Assembly (NCBI GenBank): GCA_022649135.1
Contig: JALCNP010000005.1
Location: forward strand, 92,680-156,679
Source: Bifidobacterium sp.
GTDB taxonomy: Bacteria; Actinomycetota; Actinomycetes; Actinomycetales; Bifidobacteriaceae
Length of the DNA: 64,000 nucleotides
Direction: 5' to 3'
Positions within the stretch are counted from its first letter, which is position 1; the number at the start of each line of letters is the position of its first letter. The notes beneath the pieces are model-generated. The model was given only the letters and a program-made list of their open reading frames with translations, did no database searches and was not told the origin of the DNA. The position numbers and the translations under genes were made by a program. Positions 46,221-55,162 of this stretch are shown in pieces.

Positions 46221-47189
46221 ATGACCACTGCCAACCAACCGTCCGCAGGCCCCCGGCCCGGGCAGAACCGGCTTCCTCACCGGGTCAACGATGCCGTACT
46301 GGAGACGAATCCACTGCACCGCTACTGCGCGGACCCCAATCTGGCGATCTTTGACGGGCGGTATTTCCTCTACTGCACCGATGACGGCGTCGACGACTGG
46401 GGGACGACCGTGTTCAGCGTGTACGTCTCCGACGATCTGGCCACATGGGAACGGCACCCCGCATTGGATTTGCGCGATGTGCCCTGGTGGAACGGCGATG
46501 ATGGCGCATGGGCCCCGTCCATAGTGAGAACGCGGGCCGGAAGGTACGTCCTCACCTTCGTCGCCGGCTCCGAGATAGGCGCCGCCGCCAGCGACACGCC
46601 CTATGGTCCTTTCCGCGCCATGGGCCATCCGATGGTGCGCAGGGGCGAGTATCATTGCCACACCATCGATCCGAGCACTTTCGTCGATGACGATGGGACC
46701 CGCTATTTCCTGTGGGGCAATGGACGCGCCTGCCTTGCCCCCTATACGGACGACTGCCTCGATTTCGACCACGACCATGTGATCTCCTGGGTGCCTGGGA
46801 ATTTCCGCGAGGCCATATGGCTGCACAGGCGCAGGGGCGTGTATTACGCGTCCTGGTCGGAAAACGACGCGCGCGACCCGCGATACTGCGTGAAATACGC
46901 CATGGGTGACTCCCTGGCGGGACCGTGGAGTGAGCCGCGCACGCTGGTGCGCCAGGACGAAGCCCGTCACCTGTTTGCCACGGGCCATCACAGCATCGTG
47001 AACATCCCCGGCACGGACGAGTGGATCATGGCGTACCACCGCTTTGCCTACAACGCGCACGGTCGGTGGGGCGGAGGGGACGGATGCCATCGCGAGGTCG
47101 TGTTCGCCCCACTGCGCTATGCCGATGACGGCAGCATGCTTCCCGTCACGCCGGAGGTCGGGTCCTACACCCGTTCGCTGGCCTTCTGA
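46221..47189 (+). CDS. GH43 glycosidase (arabinosidase-like)
   Basis: 322 residues, no signal peptide, GAAGGA before the ATG. Single-domain five-bladed propeller: catalytic base in CADPNLAIFDGRYFLYCT (about residues 37-38), modulator Asp in TIDPSTFVDDDG (about 153) and acid Glu in NFREAIWLHRRRG (about 197). The short single-domain form resembles exo-arabinofuranosidases of GH43. It stands alone with no adjacent transporter or regulator, so the substrate and control are unknown. Confidence 0.85.
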   Translation: MTTANQPSAGPRPGQNRLPHRVNDAVLETNPLHRYCADPNLAIFDGRYFLYCTDDGVDDWGTTVFSVYVSDDLATWERHPALDLRDVPWWNGDDGAWAPSIVRTRAGRYVLTFVAGSEIGAAASDTPYGPFRAMGHPMVRRGEYHCHTIDPSTFVDDDGTRYFLWGNGRACLAPYTDDCLDFDHDHVISWVPGNFREAIWLHRRRGVYYASWSENDARDPRYCVKYAMGDSLAGPWSEPRTLVRQDEARHLFATGHHSIVNIPGTDEWIMAYHRFAYNAHGRWGGGDGCHREVVFAPLRYADDGSMLPVTPEVGSYTRSLAF

Positions 47190-47323
47190 CACGTGGGATG
47201 GCCCGGTGCGCACCTGCCCCCGGGCATGGTGCCCCGGAGGGCGGCACCGAAGCGTGACCCGAAGCCGTAATTGGTTGTTTGCGCCGTTTGTGCACGGTTC
47301 GATGCTTTACCATGATTGAAAAG

Positions 47324-47351
47324 TTGGTATATCTACGGGGTTGCGTATAGA
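47324..47351 (+). promoter_or_regulatory. Putative kup promoter
   Basis: TTGGTA (47324-47329) and TATAGA (47346-47351) with a 16-base spacer lie 100 bases before kup. The leader from about 47358 to 47450 could fold; it contains GTTG/CAAC arms near 47377-47392. I could not match it to a known riboswitch. Confidence 0.4.
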
Positions 47352-47450
47352 CTTGCCGCTGAGTCCGTTAAGGAGTTGTTAGCGAGCAACCATTATTCCT
47401 GACGGTTTGCATACGCGCAGGAGAGAATCCGCGCCGATGGAGGATACGTT

Positions 47451-49901
47451 ATGGCGCAGTCACGTCAAAATGAATCATCGCATAACAACAGGCAAAGGAA
47501 TAGATCCGGTAGCAACGCCATGAACGCGAACAAGGCCGAGGAGGCCCTGCTGAAGGCGGACACATTCACCAATGCCCCCAAGGTGTCCCGCCGCACGCTG
47601 ACGAAAGAGGAACGCGAGGAACTCGCGAAACAGCACGCCGAGGAGCAGGAGGAAGCCGAAAAACTTGCGAAGACCGCTTCCAGGGGTCCCCTCGGGCGCT
47701 TCTGGCAGCGTGTGCAGTCCGGCCCCAACAAGGTCACCTTCTCCATGGCCGTCGTCGCACTGGGCGTGGTCTACGGGGACATCGGAACATCCCCCCTGTA
47801 TACGGCCCAGACCTTTCTTTCCGGCCAGGGCGGCCTGGCGAACACCGACCGCCAGGCGGTGCTGGGAATGCTTTCCCTCGTGTTCTGGTCGATCACCCTC
47901 ATCACGACCGTGAAATACGTGCTGGTCGCCATGCGCATCGACAACAAGGGCGAGGGCGGCATATTCGCCCTTTTTTCGCTTATCAGACGCTATGGCGGAT
48001 GGCTGGTGATCCCCGCGATGATCGGCGGAGCCACCTTCCTCGCCGATTCGGTGCTCACCCCCGCGGTGTCCATCTCCTCGGCCGTGGAGGGCCTTAAAAG
48101 CATCCCGCTGTTCGAGCCCGCCTTCAAGGCGAACGGGAACCTTTCGCTGATGATCACGGTCGTGATCATCGTCGTCCTGTTCTCCGTGCAGTCGCGCGGC
48201 ACGGAAAGCATCGGCAAGGTGTTCGGAAGCGTCGTCATGGTATGGTTCGCCTTCCTGGCCGTCGTCGGCGTCGTCAACCTCAATAATGATTGGAGTGTTT
48301 TCGCCGCCCTGAATCCCGTGTACGGAATCCGATTCCTCGTCAGCCCCCACAACGCCGCCGGGCTGGCGCTTATGGGCACCGTGTTCCTGTCGACCACCGG
48401 AGCCGAGGCCCTGTACTCGGACATGGGGCATGTCGGTCGCGGAAACATCTATTTCACGTGGCCCTTCATCAAGGTGGCCCTCGTGTTCAACTACTTCGGT
48501 CAGGGCGCGTGGATGCTGCGCAACCAGCACAACGCGGCCCTCGCCAACGTGGACGGCATCAACCCCTTCTTCCAGATGATGGGCCCCAATGTTCGCTATC
48601 TTGCGGTCCTCCTGTCGGTGACCGCGGGCATCATTGCCTCGCAGGCCCTGATCACCGGCGCCTATACCATGGTGTCCGAGGCCACGGGGCTGAACTGGAT
48701 GCCCCATCTCCAGGTGCGCTACCCCGCAAGAACCCGCGGCCAGCTTTACATCCCGACCGTCAATGTCGTGCTGTGCGTCGCGACGCTTTCGGTTCTTGCG
48801 CTGTTCCGGGATTCGGAACATATCTCCGCCGCATACGGTCTCGCCCTGACCATCACCATGATCGCCACCACCATTCTGCTGAGCGTGTACATGTGGTACA
48901 ACCACAGAAAGCTGCTGGCCATCGTATTCGCGGCCGTGTTCCTGTGCATCCAGACGCTGTTCTTCGTGGCCTCCATGGCCAAGTTCCTTCACGGAGGCTG
49001 GTTCACGATGCTGCTGACGATCGTGATCCTGCTGGTGATGGTCACATGGGACGATGGAACGAGAATCGAAAGGTCGCAGCGCAGGCATATGAACCCGCGC
49101 GACTTCCTCCCGGCCCTGGACAAGCTCCACAGTGACTTCCGCATTCCCTATTTCGCGGACAACATCGTGTACCTCACCTCGGATGCGGAAATGAAGCGGC
49201 TGGACACCGACATCTTCTTCTCGATCTTCGCCGACCATCCCAAGCGCGCCCGCGCGTGGTGGGCCGTATCGGTGCAGACCACCGATGAGCCCTTCACACG
49301 TGAGTACTCGGTCGAGGACTTCGGCACGGACTACATCTTCCGCGTGCGTATGAGGCTGGGGTTCAAGGTCTCGCAGTCCATACCGGCCTACATCCACCAG
49401 ATCATGCATGACCTGTCCAAGTGCGGGGAGCTTCCGCAGCAGAAGTCCGCGTACCCCAAGGTGGATGCCGATCCGGGAATAGGCACCATCCGCTATGTGC
49501 TGATTCACAAGGCGCTGATGCCCGAATCCAACATCTCGGCGCGCGACGCCCTGTCTCTGCAGATGAAATACGCCATCCGGCACATGGCCGGGTCCCCGGT
49601 CAAGTGGTTCGGGCTCGCCCCCTACAACCCCCTGCTTGAGGTGCAGCCCCTGTTCCTCTCCACGAGACGCCCGCCCCGGCTCAGGCGCGAGCCGATCCGG
49701 CCCCGTGAGGTCGAATCCCATGACTCCCGGCCTCGCGGGGGCGCCAAGATGCGTGGACGAAACGCGGATCGGCGGCAGCCTTCCGGAACCGGGCTTTCCC
49801 GAAGAACAACCCCCGCGGATGGGGAAAGCACGGTCGTGCTCAGGAAGGACGACATCGCCAAGGCGGCGGCGGAGCACGATCGAGGGTCGGGATCGAACTA
49901 G
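47451..49901 (+). CDS. kup: Low-affinity potassium transporter Kup
   Basis: Membrane K+ uptake protein with about 12 helices, 816 residues. The KUP signature VVALGVVYGDIGTSPLYTAQTF follows an unusually long charged N-terminal extension of about 100 residues (TLTKEEREELAKQHAEEQEEAEKLAK), likely helical and cytoplasmic. Other family stretches: LITTVKYVLVAMRIDNKGEGG and FADNIVYLT in the C-terminal cytoplasmic domain. A low-complexity Arg/Pro tail of about 90 residues follows. GGAGG lies before the ATG. Typical Kup proteins have 620-700 residues, so both ends are extended. Confidence 0.95.
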   Translation: MAQSRQNESSHNNRQRNRSGSNAMNANKAEEALLKADTFTNAPKVSRRTLTKEEREELAKQHAEEQEEAEKLAKTASRGPLGRFWQRVQSGPNKVTFSMAVVALGVVYGDIGTSPLYTAQTFLSGQGGLANTDRQAVLGMLSLVFWSITLITTVKYVLVAMRIDNKGEGGIFALFSLIRRYGGWLVIPAMIGGATFLADSVLTPAVSISSAVEGLKSIPLFEPAFKANGNLSLMITVVIIVVLFSVQSRGTESIGKVFGSVVMVWFAFLAVVGVVNLNNDWSVFAALNPVYGIRFLVSPHNAAGLALMGTVFLSTTGAEALYSDMGHVGRGNIYFTWPFIKVALVFNYFGQGAWMLRNQHNAALANVDGINPFFQMMGPNVRYLAVLLSVTAGIIASQALITGAYTMVSEATGLNWMPHLQVRYPARTRGQLYIPTVNVVLCVATLSVLALFRDSEHISAAYGLALTITMIATTILLSVYMWYNHRKLLAIVFAAVFLCIQTLFFVASMAKFLHGGWFTMLLTIVILLVMVTWDDGTRIERSQRRHMNPRDFLPALDKLHSDFRIPYFADNIVYLTSDAEMKRLDTDIFFSIFADHPKRARAWWAVSVQTTDEPFTREYSVEDFGTDYIFRVRMRLGFKVSQSIPAYIHQIMHDLSKCGELPQQKSAYPKVDADPGIGTIRYVLIHKALMPESNISARDALSLQMKYAIRHMAGSPVKWFGLAPYNPLLEVQPLFLSTRRPPRLRREPIRPREVESHDSRPRGGAKMRGRNADRRQPSGTGLSRRTTPADGESTVVLRKDDIAKAAAEHDRGSGSN

Positions 49902-50006
49902 CCCGTAGTCTGTCTGGGCCATCGCGCAGGCAGCCCGAGCAGCGGCTCGACGCGCGCTATAACCTTTGGGTATGGCGTACGGCGAGCCGCTGCAATCCGG
50001 GGGCTG

Positions 50007-50012
50007 TACAGT
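50007..50012 (+). promoter_or_regulatory. -10 element of a leaderless gene
   Basis: TACAGT ends eight bases before ATG 50021, which has no Shine-Dalgarno site. This spacing would place the transcript start at or near the start codon. Confidence 0.4.
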
Positions 50013-50020
50013 AAACGACT

Positions 50021-50890
50021 ATGTGCAGATTACTGGGATATGCGACGGCCGGATGCAACCTAAGCCTGGGTGCGGTTCTGGGAGGCCGGGCAGTCGACGA
50101 TTACCGCAATCTGAGCGAAATCCACAACGACGGTTGGGGAACGGCCCTGCTCAGCGCTCCCGTGCAGCCCGCCGATTGTGACGACGGCGGTGCCCCCACC
50201 CCGGAAACCGACACGAAGCTCTACAAGACGACCCTCGCCGCTCGGCACGATCCCTTGTTCGACCAGCTGGCTGGGGAGCCGGCGCGCGGCGCGCTATGGC
50301 ATCTTCGCCTGGCGAGCTCCCACCTCCCGCTGATCATGGAGAACCAGCAGCCGTTTTTCGCGCACGGACTGAGCTTCGTCCACAACGGGGACATCTCCGA
50401 CGATCACCATCGCAACATCGTCACCAATCGCGAGTATCCCGTGGATGGCGCGGTGGTGTCCTCCACCGGCGGGCGCAGCGATTCGGCGGTGTTCTTCGCC
50501 GTGATCCTCGAATACGTGGGGTTCGGGTTCCCCCTTGACCGTTGCGTGGCCCAGGCCGTGCGGCAGCTGCGCCGGACGTACCCCGCGTCCAGCTACAACT
50601 GCATGGTGCAAAGCGATGATGAACTCATCGTGCTGCGTGCGTCGGGACGGGAACGCACGTCGCCGCGCATCGTCGACATCTATGAGAGATATGGGCGCGG
50701 CGCGCAGGTCGGCGACTACCGCGCACTGCGCTACAGGCCCATTCTCGGGCACGGGGGATCCCCCATCGGCGTCGTCGCCGCAAGCAGCGGCTTCTCCCAG
50801 ACGCGCGATCAGGGGTGGACCGATCTGCGCAACGACCAGATGCTGGTGGCGTCGAACCGCACAGGGCAGTGTCGCCTGCAATCCCTGTAG
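50021..50890 (+). CDS. Class II glutamine amidotransferase
   Basis: 289-residue N-terminal-nucleophile hydrolase of the GATase type 4 family (YafJ/EgtC-like). The catalytic Cys is residue 2 (MCRLLGY), exposed after Met removal. Supporting motifs: IHNDGWGTAL, ALWHLRLASSHL, FVHNGDIS and GRSDSAVFF. It releases ammonia or cleaves gamma-glutamyl amide bonds; the acceptor is unknown. No ergothioneine pathway genes are nearby, so EgtC function is not supported. Probably leaderless. Confidence 0.88.
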   Translation: MCRLLGYATAGCNLSLGAVLGGRAVDDYRNLSEIHNDGWGTALLSAPVQPADCDDGGAPTPETDTKLYKTTLAARHDPLFDQLAGEPARGALWHLRLASSHLPLIMENQQPFFAHGLSFVHNGDISDDHHRNIVTNREYPVDGAVVSSTGGRSDSAVFFAVILEYVGFGFPLDRCVAQAVRQLRRTYPASSYNCMVQSDDELIVLRASGRERTSPRIVDIYERYGRGAQVGDYRALRYRPILGHGGSPIGVVAASSGFSQTRDQGWTDLRNDQMLVASNRTGQCRLQSL

Positions 50891-51157
50891 AGGCAGGCGG
50901 AAGCCGGTACGCGCCTATAAGATACCTGGGGCAGAAGCCGCCATATCATCATGGGAGGTCTGTGTGCGGGGGGCATGCGCGCCCCGGATGAATTCTCCAT
51001 GACGTGAGGGTGACCAGTCCCTGTATTTCTGCGCGTCGCCTGGATGGGTGCCGTAGAACGAATAGTGCCAAGGGCAGAACGGGGATTCGCCTTGCAGCGC
51101 GGTTCGCCTGACATGTCCGCGGCCATGATGAGAGCACATGACAAGGAACGAGGGGAT

Positions 51158-52804
51158 ATGAAGTACAACAATCATCAGCCCGGGCTGCGTCGGCCCCGTC
51201 GGCTTCTGCGGATGTCGGCGGCGTTCGGTGCCGCGGCGGCGATTCTGCTCACGGGGGCAACGGCGCAGGCGGCCGTCTCCGGAGGATACTATTCCGACAC
51301 CCACCAGCCCGACCTGGTTGCATTGCTTGACGGCTTCACCCGATTCTACCGACCCGGAGCCACTTACGATTTGAAGAATCCGAGCACCTTCGGCCGGGGA
51401 ACCGTGGCGAACGCGGATGTTCTGCGGCACAATGACGAATCCACCCTGGCGATCAACCAGGCGGGGGCCGCAGGTGGCGACGGAAGGACGCCTACCGCCC
51501 AGCAGAAGAGAGCGCTGGTCGATTCCGACTACAAGATGAGCGAAACCCTGCCCGATGCGCTGGGCCCTGTGCTCGGCGGGTACTTCTCACAGGGACTGAG
51601 GAACGGCTCTCTGCCGAAAACCGCGGAGCTGCTCACCCGCACGGATCCCGGCACGGGCTGGGGCGATTCCCTGCTCGCGGACTATCTGAGCACCACCACG
51701 GCCAAGATCACCTTCAACCACCCCCGGCCGTATGTCGATCGCACCGATGCCGGATATCCGGCCGCCGGTCTGAGCACGACCCTCCCCATTGCGAAAGCGC
51801 CTGTCTGGACCGACGACAACGCAATCACCCACAATCCCTCCTATGATGCGATGCTGACCTCGGGTTCCTTCCCCTCCGGACACACGACATACGCCTATTC
51901 CGGAGCCGTCGGTCTGGCCACCCTGCTGCCCCAGCTGGGGACCGAGATCGTGACGCGCGGATCGGAGGCGGGAAACAACCGAATCGTGCTCGGGGTCCAC
52001 TATTCGCTCGACATCATGGGCGGGCGAATCGACGGAGAGGCCGCCGACACCGCACGCTGGTCGGACGCCGCGTTCCGATCCGACAAGCTGATGCCCGCAT
52101 ACGACGAGCTTCAGGCGTACATGGCACGCCAATGCGTGGACAACGGCAACACCGTGAAGCAGGACAATGACTTCGATACCGTGCAATCATGCGTGAGCAG
52201 GCTGGGGGCCAACGCCGACAAGGGCTACACGAATTCGTTTACCGACGCGGTGTCCATCCGGCCCGTCACGGACAGACAGTCGGCGATCGCCGCATACACG
52301 GCCCGCCTGAGCTATGGGTTCAGCCAGGACTCCCGGCAGGCCGGCCTGGCCCCTGTCGTTCCCGAGGGGGCGCAGAACCTTCTGCTCACGGCCTTCCCGA
52401 CGCTCACCGACGCTGAGCGCACGCAGGTTCTCGCGGCAAGCGAGATCGATTCCGGCTACCCGCTGGATGACACCTCCCAAGGCTATCAGCGGCTGAACCT
52501 CGCCAAGGCGTACAGTGCGAAAGTCACGCTCAGCTCCGACGCGAGCAGGGTTGTGAAGGTCGAGCCGGGGCAGAGCGAGGCCTCCGTGGTGCGTGAGGGC
52601 TCCGCGAATGGCGCGGGCGGTGCGAACAACACGAACAACACGAACGGGGAGCCTTCTGCGTCTCCGGCTCCAGCGGCAGCCTCGGCGCCCAGGACGCCTC
52701 TGGCCGAGACCGGCAGCGGCGCGCTGATGCTTCTGGCGGTCTCGGTGGCGCTCGTCGGGGCGGGCGGCATCGCGCTATGGGCGGTGCGTCGCCGCCGTTC
52801 CTAG
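51158..52804 (+). CDS. Secreted, wall-anchored PAP2-type acid phosphatase
   Basis: 548 residues from ATG 51158 with GAGGGGAT directly upstream. Signal peptide (RRPRRLLRMSAAFGAAAAILLTGATAQA) with cleavage near residue 38. PAP2/class A acid phosphatase motifs in order: KITFNHPRPY, SGSFPSGHT (residues 237-243) and NRIVLGVHYSLD. A low-complexity linker (Asn/Thr/Ala/Pro) leads to LAETG (515-519), a hydrophobic helix and RRRRS, a cell-wall sorting signal of the LAxTG kind. It would release phosphate from organic phosphates at the surface. The sortase itself is not in the window. Confidence 0.92.
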   Translation: MKYNNHQPGLRRPRRLLRMSAAFGAAAAILLTGATAQAAVSGGYYSDTHQPDLVALLDGFTRFYRPGATYDLKNPSTFGRGTVANADVLRHNDESTLAINQAGAAGGDGRTPTAQQKRALVDSDYKMSETLPDALGPVLGGYFSQGLRNGSLPKTAELLTRTDPGTGWGDSLLADYLSTTTAKITFNHPRPYVDRTDAGYPAAGLSTTLPIAKAPVWTDDNAITHNPSYDAMLTSGSFPSGHTTYAYSGAVGLATLLPQLGTEIVTRGSEAGNNRIVLGVHYSLDIMGGRIDGEAADTARWSDAAFRSDKLMPAYDELQAYMARQCVDNGNTVKQDNDFDTVQSCVSRLGANADKGYTNSFTDAVSIRPVTDRQSAIAAYTARLSYGFSQDSRQAGLAPVVPEGAQNLLLTAFPTLTDAERTQVLAASEIDSGYPLDDTSQGYQRLNLAKAYSAKVTLSSDASRVVKVEPGQSEASVVREGSANGAGGANNTNNTNGEPSASPAPAAASAPRTPLAETGSGALMLLAVSVALVGAGGIALWAVRRRRS

Positions 52805-52891
52805 CGGCAGCGACGGGCGTGCCGTCCCGGAGGGGATCGCCGCCGGGATCCGTTCGGAGCCGACGGGACGAGGCATATGACGGCGGCTTCA

Positions 52892-52897
52892 TACAAT
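52892..52897 (+). promoter_or_regulatory. -10 element of a leaderless gene
   Basis: TACAAT overlaps the first ATG (52896) and lies seven bases before the second (52905). This favours the second ATG as the start of a leaderless message. Confidence 0.45.
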
Positions 52898-52904
52898 GGT
52901 GACC

Positions 52905-53744
52905 ATGACCGGTTACATACCCACGCTTGCGCAGGTTGATGCGCTGCATAGAAAAATATCCCCGTCCGCCGCAGCCTATGATCTCATCCACACCCACTGC
53001 GTGATAGTGGCGACCATAGCCGGCGAACTCGTTCGTCATCAGAACCGCCTGTTCACGGAACATCGCCCCGTCCCTTCCCCCGGGCAGGGTGTCGAGGGGA
53101 CTGGTGAGCGGGGCGTGTTCCTCGACGGCGCGTCCGCCGACGGGACAGGTCTCGGGTGTGGCCGTGGCGGCGATCGTGCGGCTGCGGCCACGCCGTCGAT
53201 GACCACTTCTGCGGCGGAGAATGGTGTGACGGGTGACGGCGTGACGGGGGGAACTGCGCCCGCGCGTCTGCTTGACGAGAACCTGACGGTTATCGGCGCC
53301 CTTCTTCACGACATCGGCACCTATCGGGTGCTGAAAGGCGACGGGTCCGACGGTGGGCCTCTGACATTCGACGGTCCCCGCTACATCCTGCACGGATTGC
53401 TCGGCTACCGCTTCCTCCTCGATGAGGGAGTCGACGAGTCCATCGCGCAGTTCGCGCGCAACCATACGGGTGTGGGTCTGACCCGGGAGCAGGTCGCCCG
53501 GCAGAAGCTGCCTCTTCCCGCGGGTGACTACACACCCCGAACCCTGGAGCAGGAGGTGGTGATGGTGGCCGACAAATACAACAGCAAATCCATTCCTCCC
53601 ACATTCCTCACCGCGGATTCATACGCGAGGAAGGCGGCTAGGTTCGGGGAGGAGAACCGTCATCATTGGCTGCGGCTCGTCGCCCAGTATGGCGAGCCGG
53701 ACATCGGGGCTTTGGCGCTCCGCTTCCGCATGCGCGTCGCCTGA
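52905..53744 (+). CDS. HD-domain protein (putative phosphohydrolase)
   Basis: 279 residues from ATG 52905; ATG 52896 would add three residues but overlaps the promoter. HD metal-site residues: His in HTHCVIVATIAGELVRH, the HD pair in GALLHDIGTYRV, and His in ILHGLLGYRFL, followed by FARNHTGVG. A Gly/Thr-rich insert of about 55 residues (about 60-115) splits the domain and is unusual. HD proteins hydrolyse nucleotides or other phosphoesters; the substrate is unknown. Confidence 0.82.
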   Translation: MTGYIPTLAQVDALHRKISPSAAAYDLIHTHCVIVATIAGELVRHQNRLFTEHRPVPSPGQGVEGTGERGVFLDGASADGTGLGCGRGGDRAAAATPSMTTSAAENGVTGDGVTGGTAPARLLDENLTVIGALLHDIGTYRVLKGDGSDGGPLTFDGPRYILHGLLGYRFLLDEGVDESIAQFARNHTGVGLTREQVARQKLPLPAGDYTPRTLEQEVVMVADKYNSKSIPPTFLTADSYARKAARFGEENRHHWLRLVAQYGEPDIGALALRFRMRVA

Positions 53745-53786
53745 GCTGTTCGATGGGGCCCGGCCGGGAAATCAAGCCGGAGGTGG

Positions 53787-53939
53787 GGAGCCTGCGGGAG
53801 CCGACGGGAGCCGACGGGGGTAGACGGGGGTAGACGGGGGTAGACGGGGATCGACGGGGGTAGACGGGGATCGACGGGGTAGACGGGAGCCGACCGGGAG
53901 CCGACCGGGGTCAACGGGGAGCTGACGGCGACCGACGCG
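53787..53939. repeat. Minisatellite with a 10-base unit
   Basis: About 15 tandem copies of a 9-11 base unit around GACGGGGGTA (variants with TAGACGGGGG, TCGACGGGGA, CCGACGGGAG). The core copies at 53801-53880 are in exact 10-base register. It fills the gap between the convergent HD-domain gene and the ABC-like gene. Such tracts vary in length between strains. No open frame in it has a ribosome site. Confidence 0.9.
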
Positions 53940-53965
53940 GAATCGCCTCTCCCGGGCTCGGCCCT

Positions 53966-55162
53966 CTAAAGCTCGTACACCTGATCGGCGGCATCCATGT
54001 CGGACTGCTCGGAGGTGAGCATGATCATGCACCTTCGGGGGTCCCGGCTGTGGGCGAGCGATTTCAGAAGAGCCAGAATCGACCGGCGATCCTCGGCGTC
54101 CAGATCACCGGTCGGCTCGTCGATGATGATAACCGGGGCCTCGCAGGATATGGCGCGTGCGATGGCCGCCCTGCGCCGGTCTATATCCGGCAGATCGCGG
54201 ACCGCGATGCCGGTGGAGGCCGAGGAGAAGCCGACCGCACCCAGCAGGTCGCGTGCGATGGCGGACGCCGGCTTGAGGAATGTGCGCCCGGATGCCCTGA
54301 TGGCGTACTGGATGTTTCCGCTTGCGTCGAGATCGTCGCGCAGATCGTAGCGCTGCGGGATCACGCCGATGCGGTACTTGCGGATCTGCAGGATGTCCGT
54401 TTGGGCGATGTCCGTGCTCTTGAGCATGACCTGGCCGCTGTCGGGCCGGGTGAAGGCCGCCAGGATGCCGAACAGGGCCTGATGCTGCTCCTCGTCGTCA
54501 AGCGCGATGGCGTACAGCATGCCGTCATGGAACGGCCATTGAATGTTCTCGAGAACATGACGGCCTGATTTGCGGTTCGTCACCGTTACATGGTCCAGTG
54601 CGAACGTCGGATACGAGGTGAGCAGGATGTCGTCCGCATCGTCCCGGTCGAGCCGGTGATCCATCTGCGAGGCGAGGTCCATGGCGGTGTCGTCGTGTCC
54701 CGAATCGTTGCCTTCGGCGGCGCGGTCGACGGAATGTCCGCGTGCGGCGTCGTGGTCGGCGTCGTCCGCCTGATTGCCCGGCTTCGAATCGGCATGCGCA
54801 TTGTCTTCGCCGGTCGCCGCGTGTGCGCTCGCGTCGGAGGGGACGGCCGAACCGTCGTTTCCGGGGGCGTCATCCGCGGGATTCTCGTCTGCGGTGCCCT
54901 TGTTCGAGGAGGCGCCTGCCTCGTCGTCCGGCAGGTCGTGGTCCGCGGCATCGCCGGATTCCACCGGTGGAAGGATCGGGGATATTCCTATTCGCGCGCT
55001 TGTCGTTCCCTCGTCCTCCCCGTCATCGAAGACGACGCTGAACCGCACGGCCGGTGTGCCGCCGTCGTTCTGTGCCGACGCGTCGGCGACGTCGTCCGCG
55101 GGCGTGGGATTCGTGGGTTCGTCGCCGTTCCGGTTGCCGTGTGTGCCGTTGCGTCCGCTCAT
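53966..55162 (-). CDS. MacB/LolD-like ABC ATPase homologue with lost ATP-binding motifs
   Basis: 398 residues from ATG 55162 (AGGAGG upstream). Residues 1-180 are acidic and low complexity, rich in Asp, Ala and Gly, and probably disordered. The ABC domain follows (VTNRKSGRHVLENIQWPF). Where Walker A should be there is ALDDEEQHQAL (about 220-230) with no GxxGxGKS/T. The signature LSGGQ is LPDID (324-328). Walker B VIIIDEPTGDLD is intact and the H-loop His is replaced (TSE, about 383-385). It overlaps the upstream permease gene by four bases, so it is kept as a pair with it. It probably cannot hydrolyse ATP alone and may be a structural or regulatory subunit. Confidence 0.85.
   Translation of the reverse strand: MSGRNGTHGNRNGDEPTNPTPADDVADASAQNDGGTPAVRFSVVFDDGEDEGTTSARIGISPILPPVESGDAADHDLPDDEAGASSNKGTADENPADDAPGNDGSAVPSDASAHAATGEDNAHADSKPGNQADDADHDAARGHSVDRAAEGNDSGHDDTAMDLASQMDHRLDRDDADDILLTSYPTFALDHVTVTNRKSGRHVLENIQWPFHDGMLYAIALDDEEQHQALFGILAAFTRPDSGQVMLKSTDIAQTDILQIRKYRIGVIPQRYDLRDDLDASGNIQYAIRASGRTFLKPASAIARDLLGAVGFSSASTGIAVRDLPDIDRRRAAIARAISCEAPVIIIDEPTGDLDAEDRRSILALLKSLAHSRDPRRCMIMLTSEQSDMDAADQVYEL

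Noticed and set aside
47352..47450. A c-di-AMP (ydaO-type) riboswitch in the kup leader
   Set aside because: The leader is long enough and kup is a typical target, but I could not find the conserved core. A covariance-model search (Rfam ydaO-yuaA) would decide; a significant hit would restore the idea.
53787..53939. CRISPR array
   Set aside because: The repeat is a continuous 10-base tandem unit with no unique spacers and no cas genes nearby.
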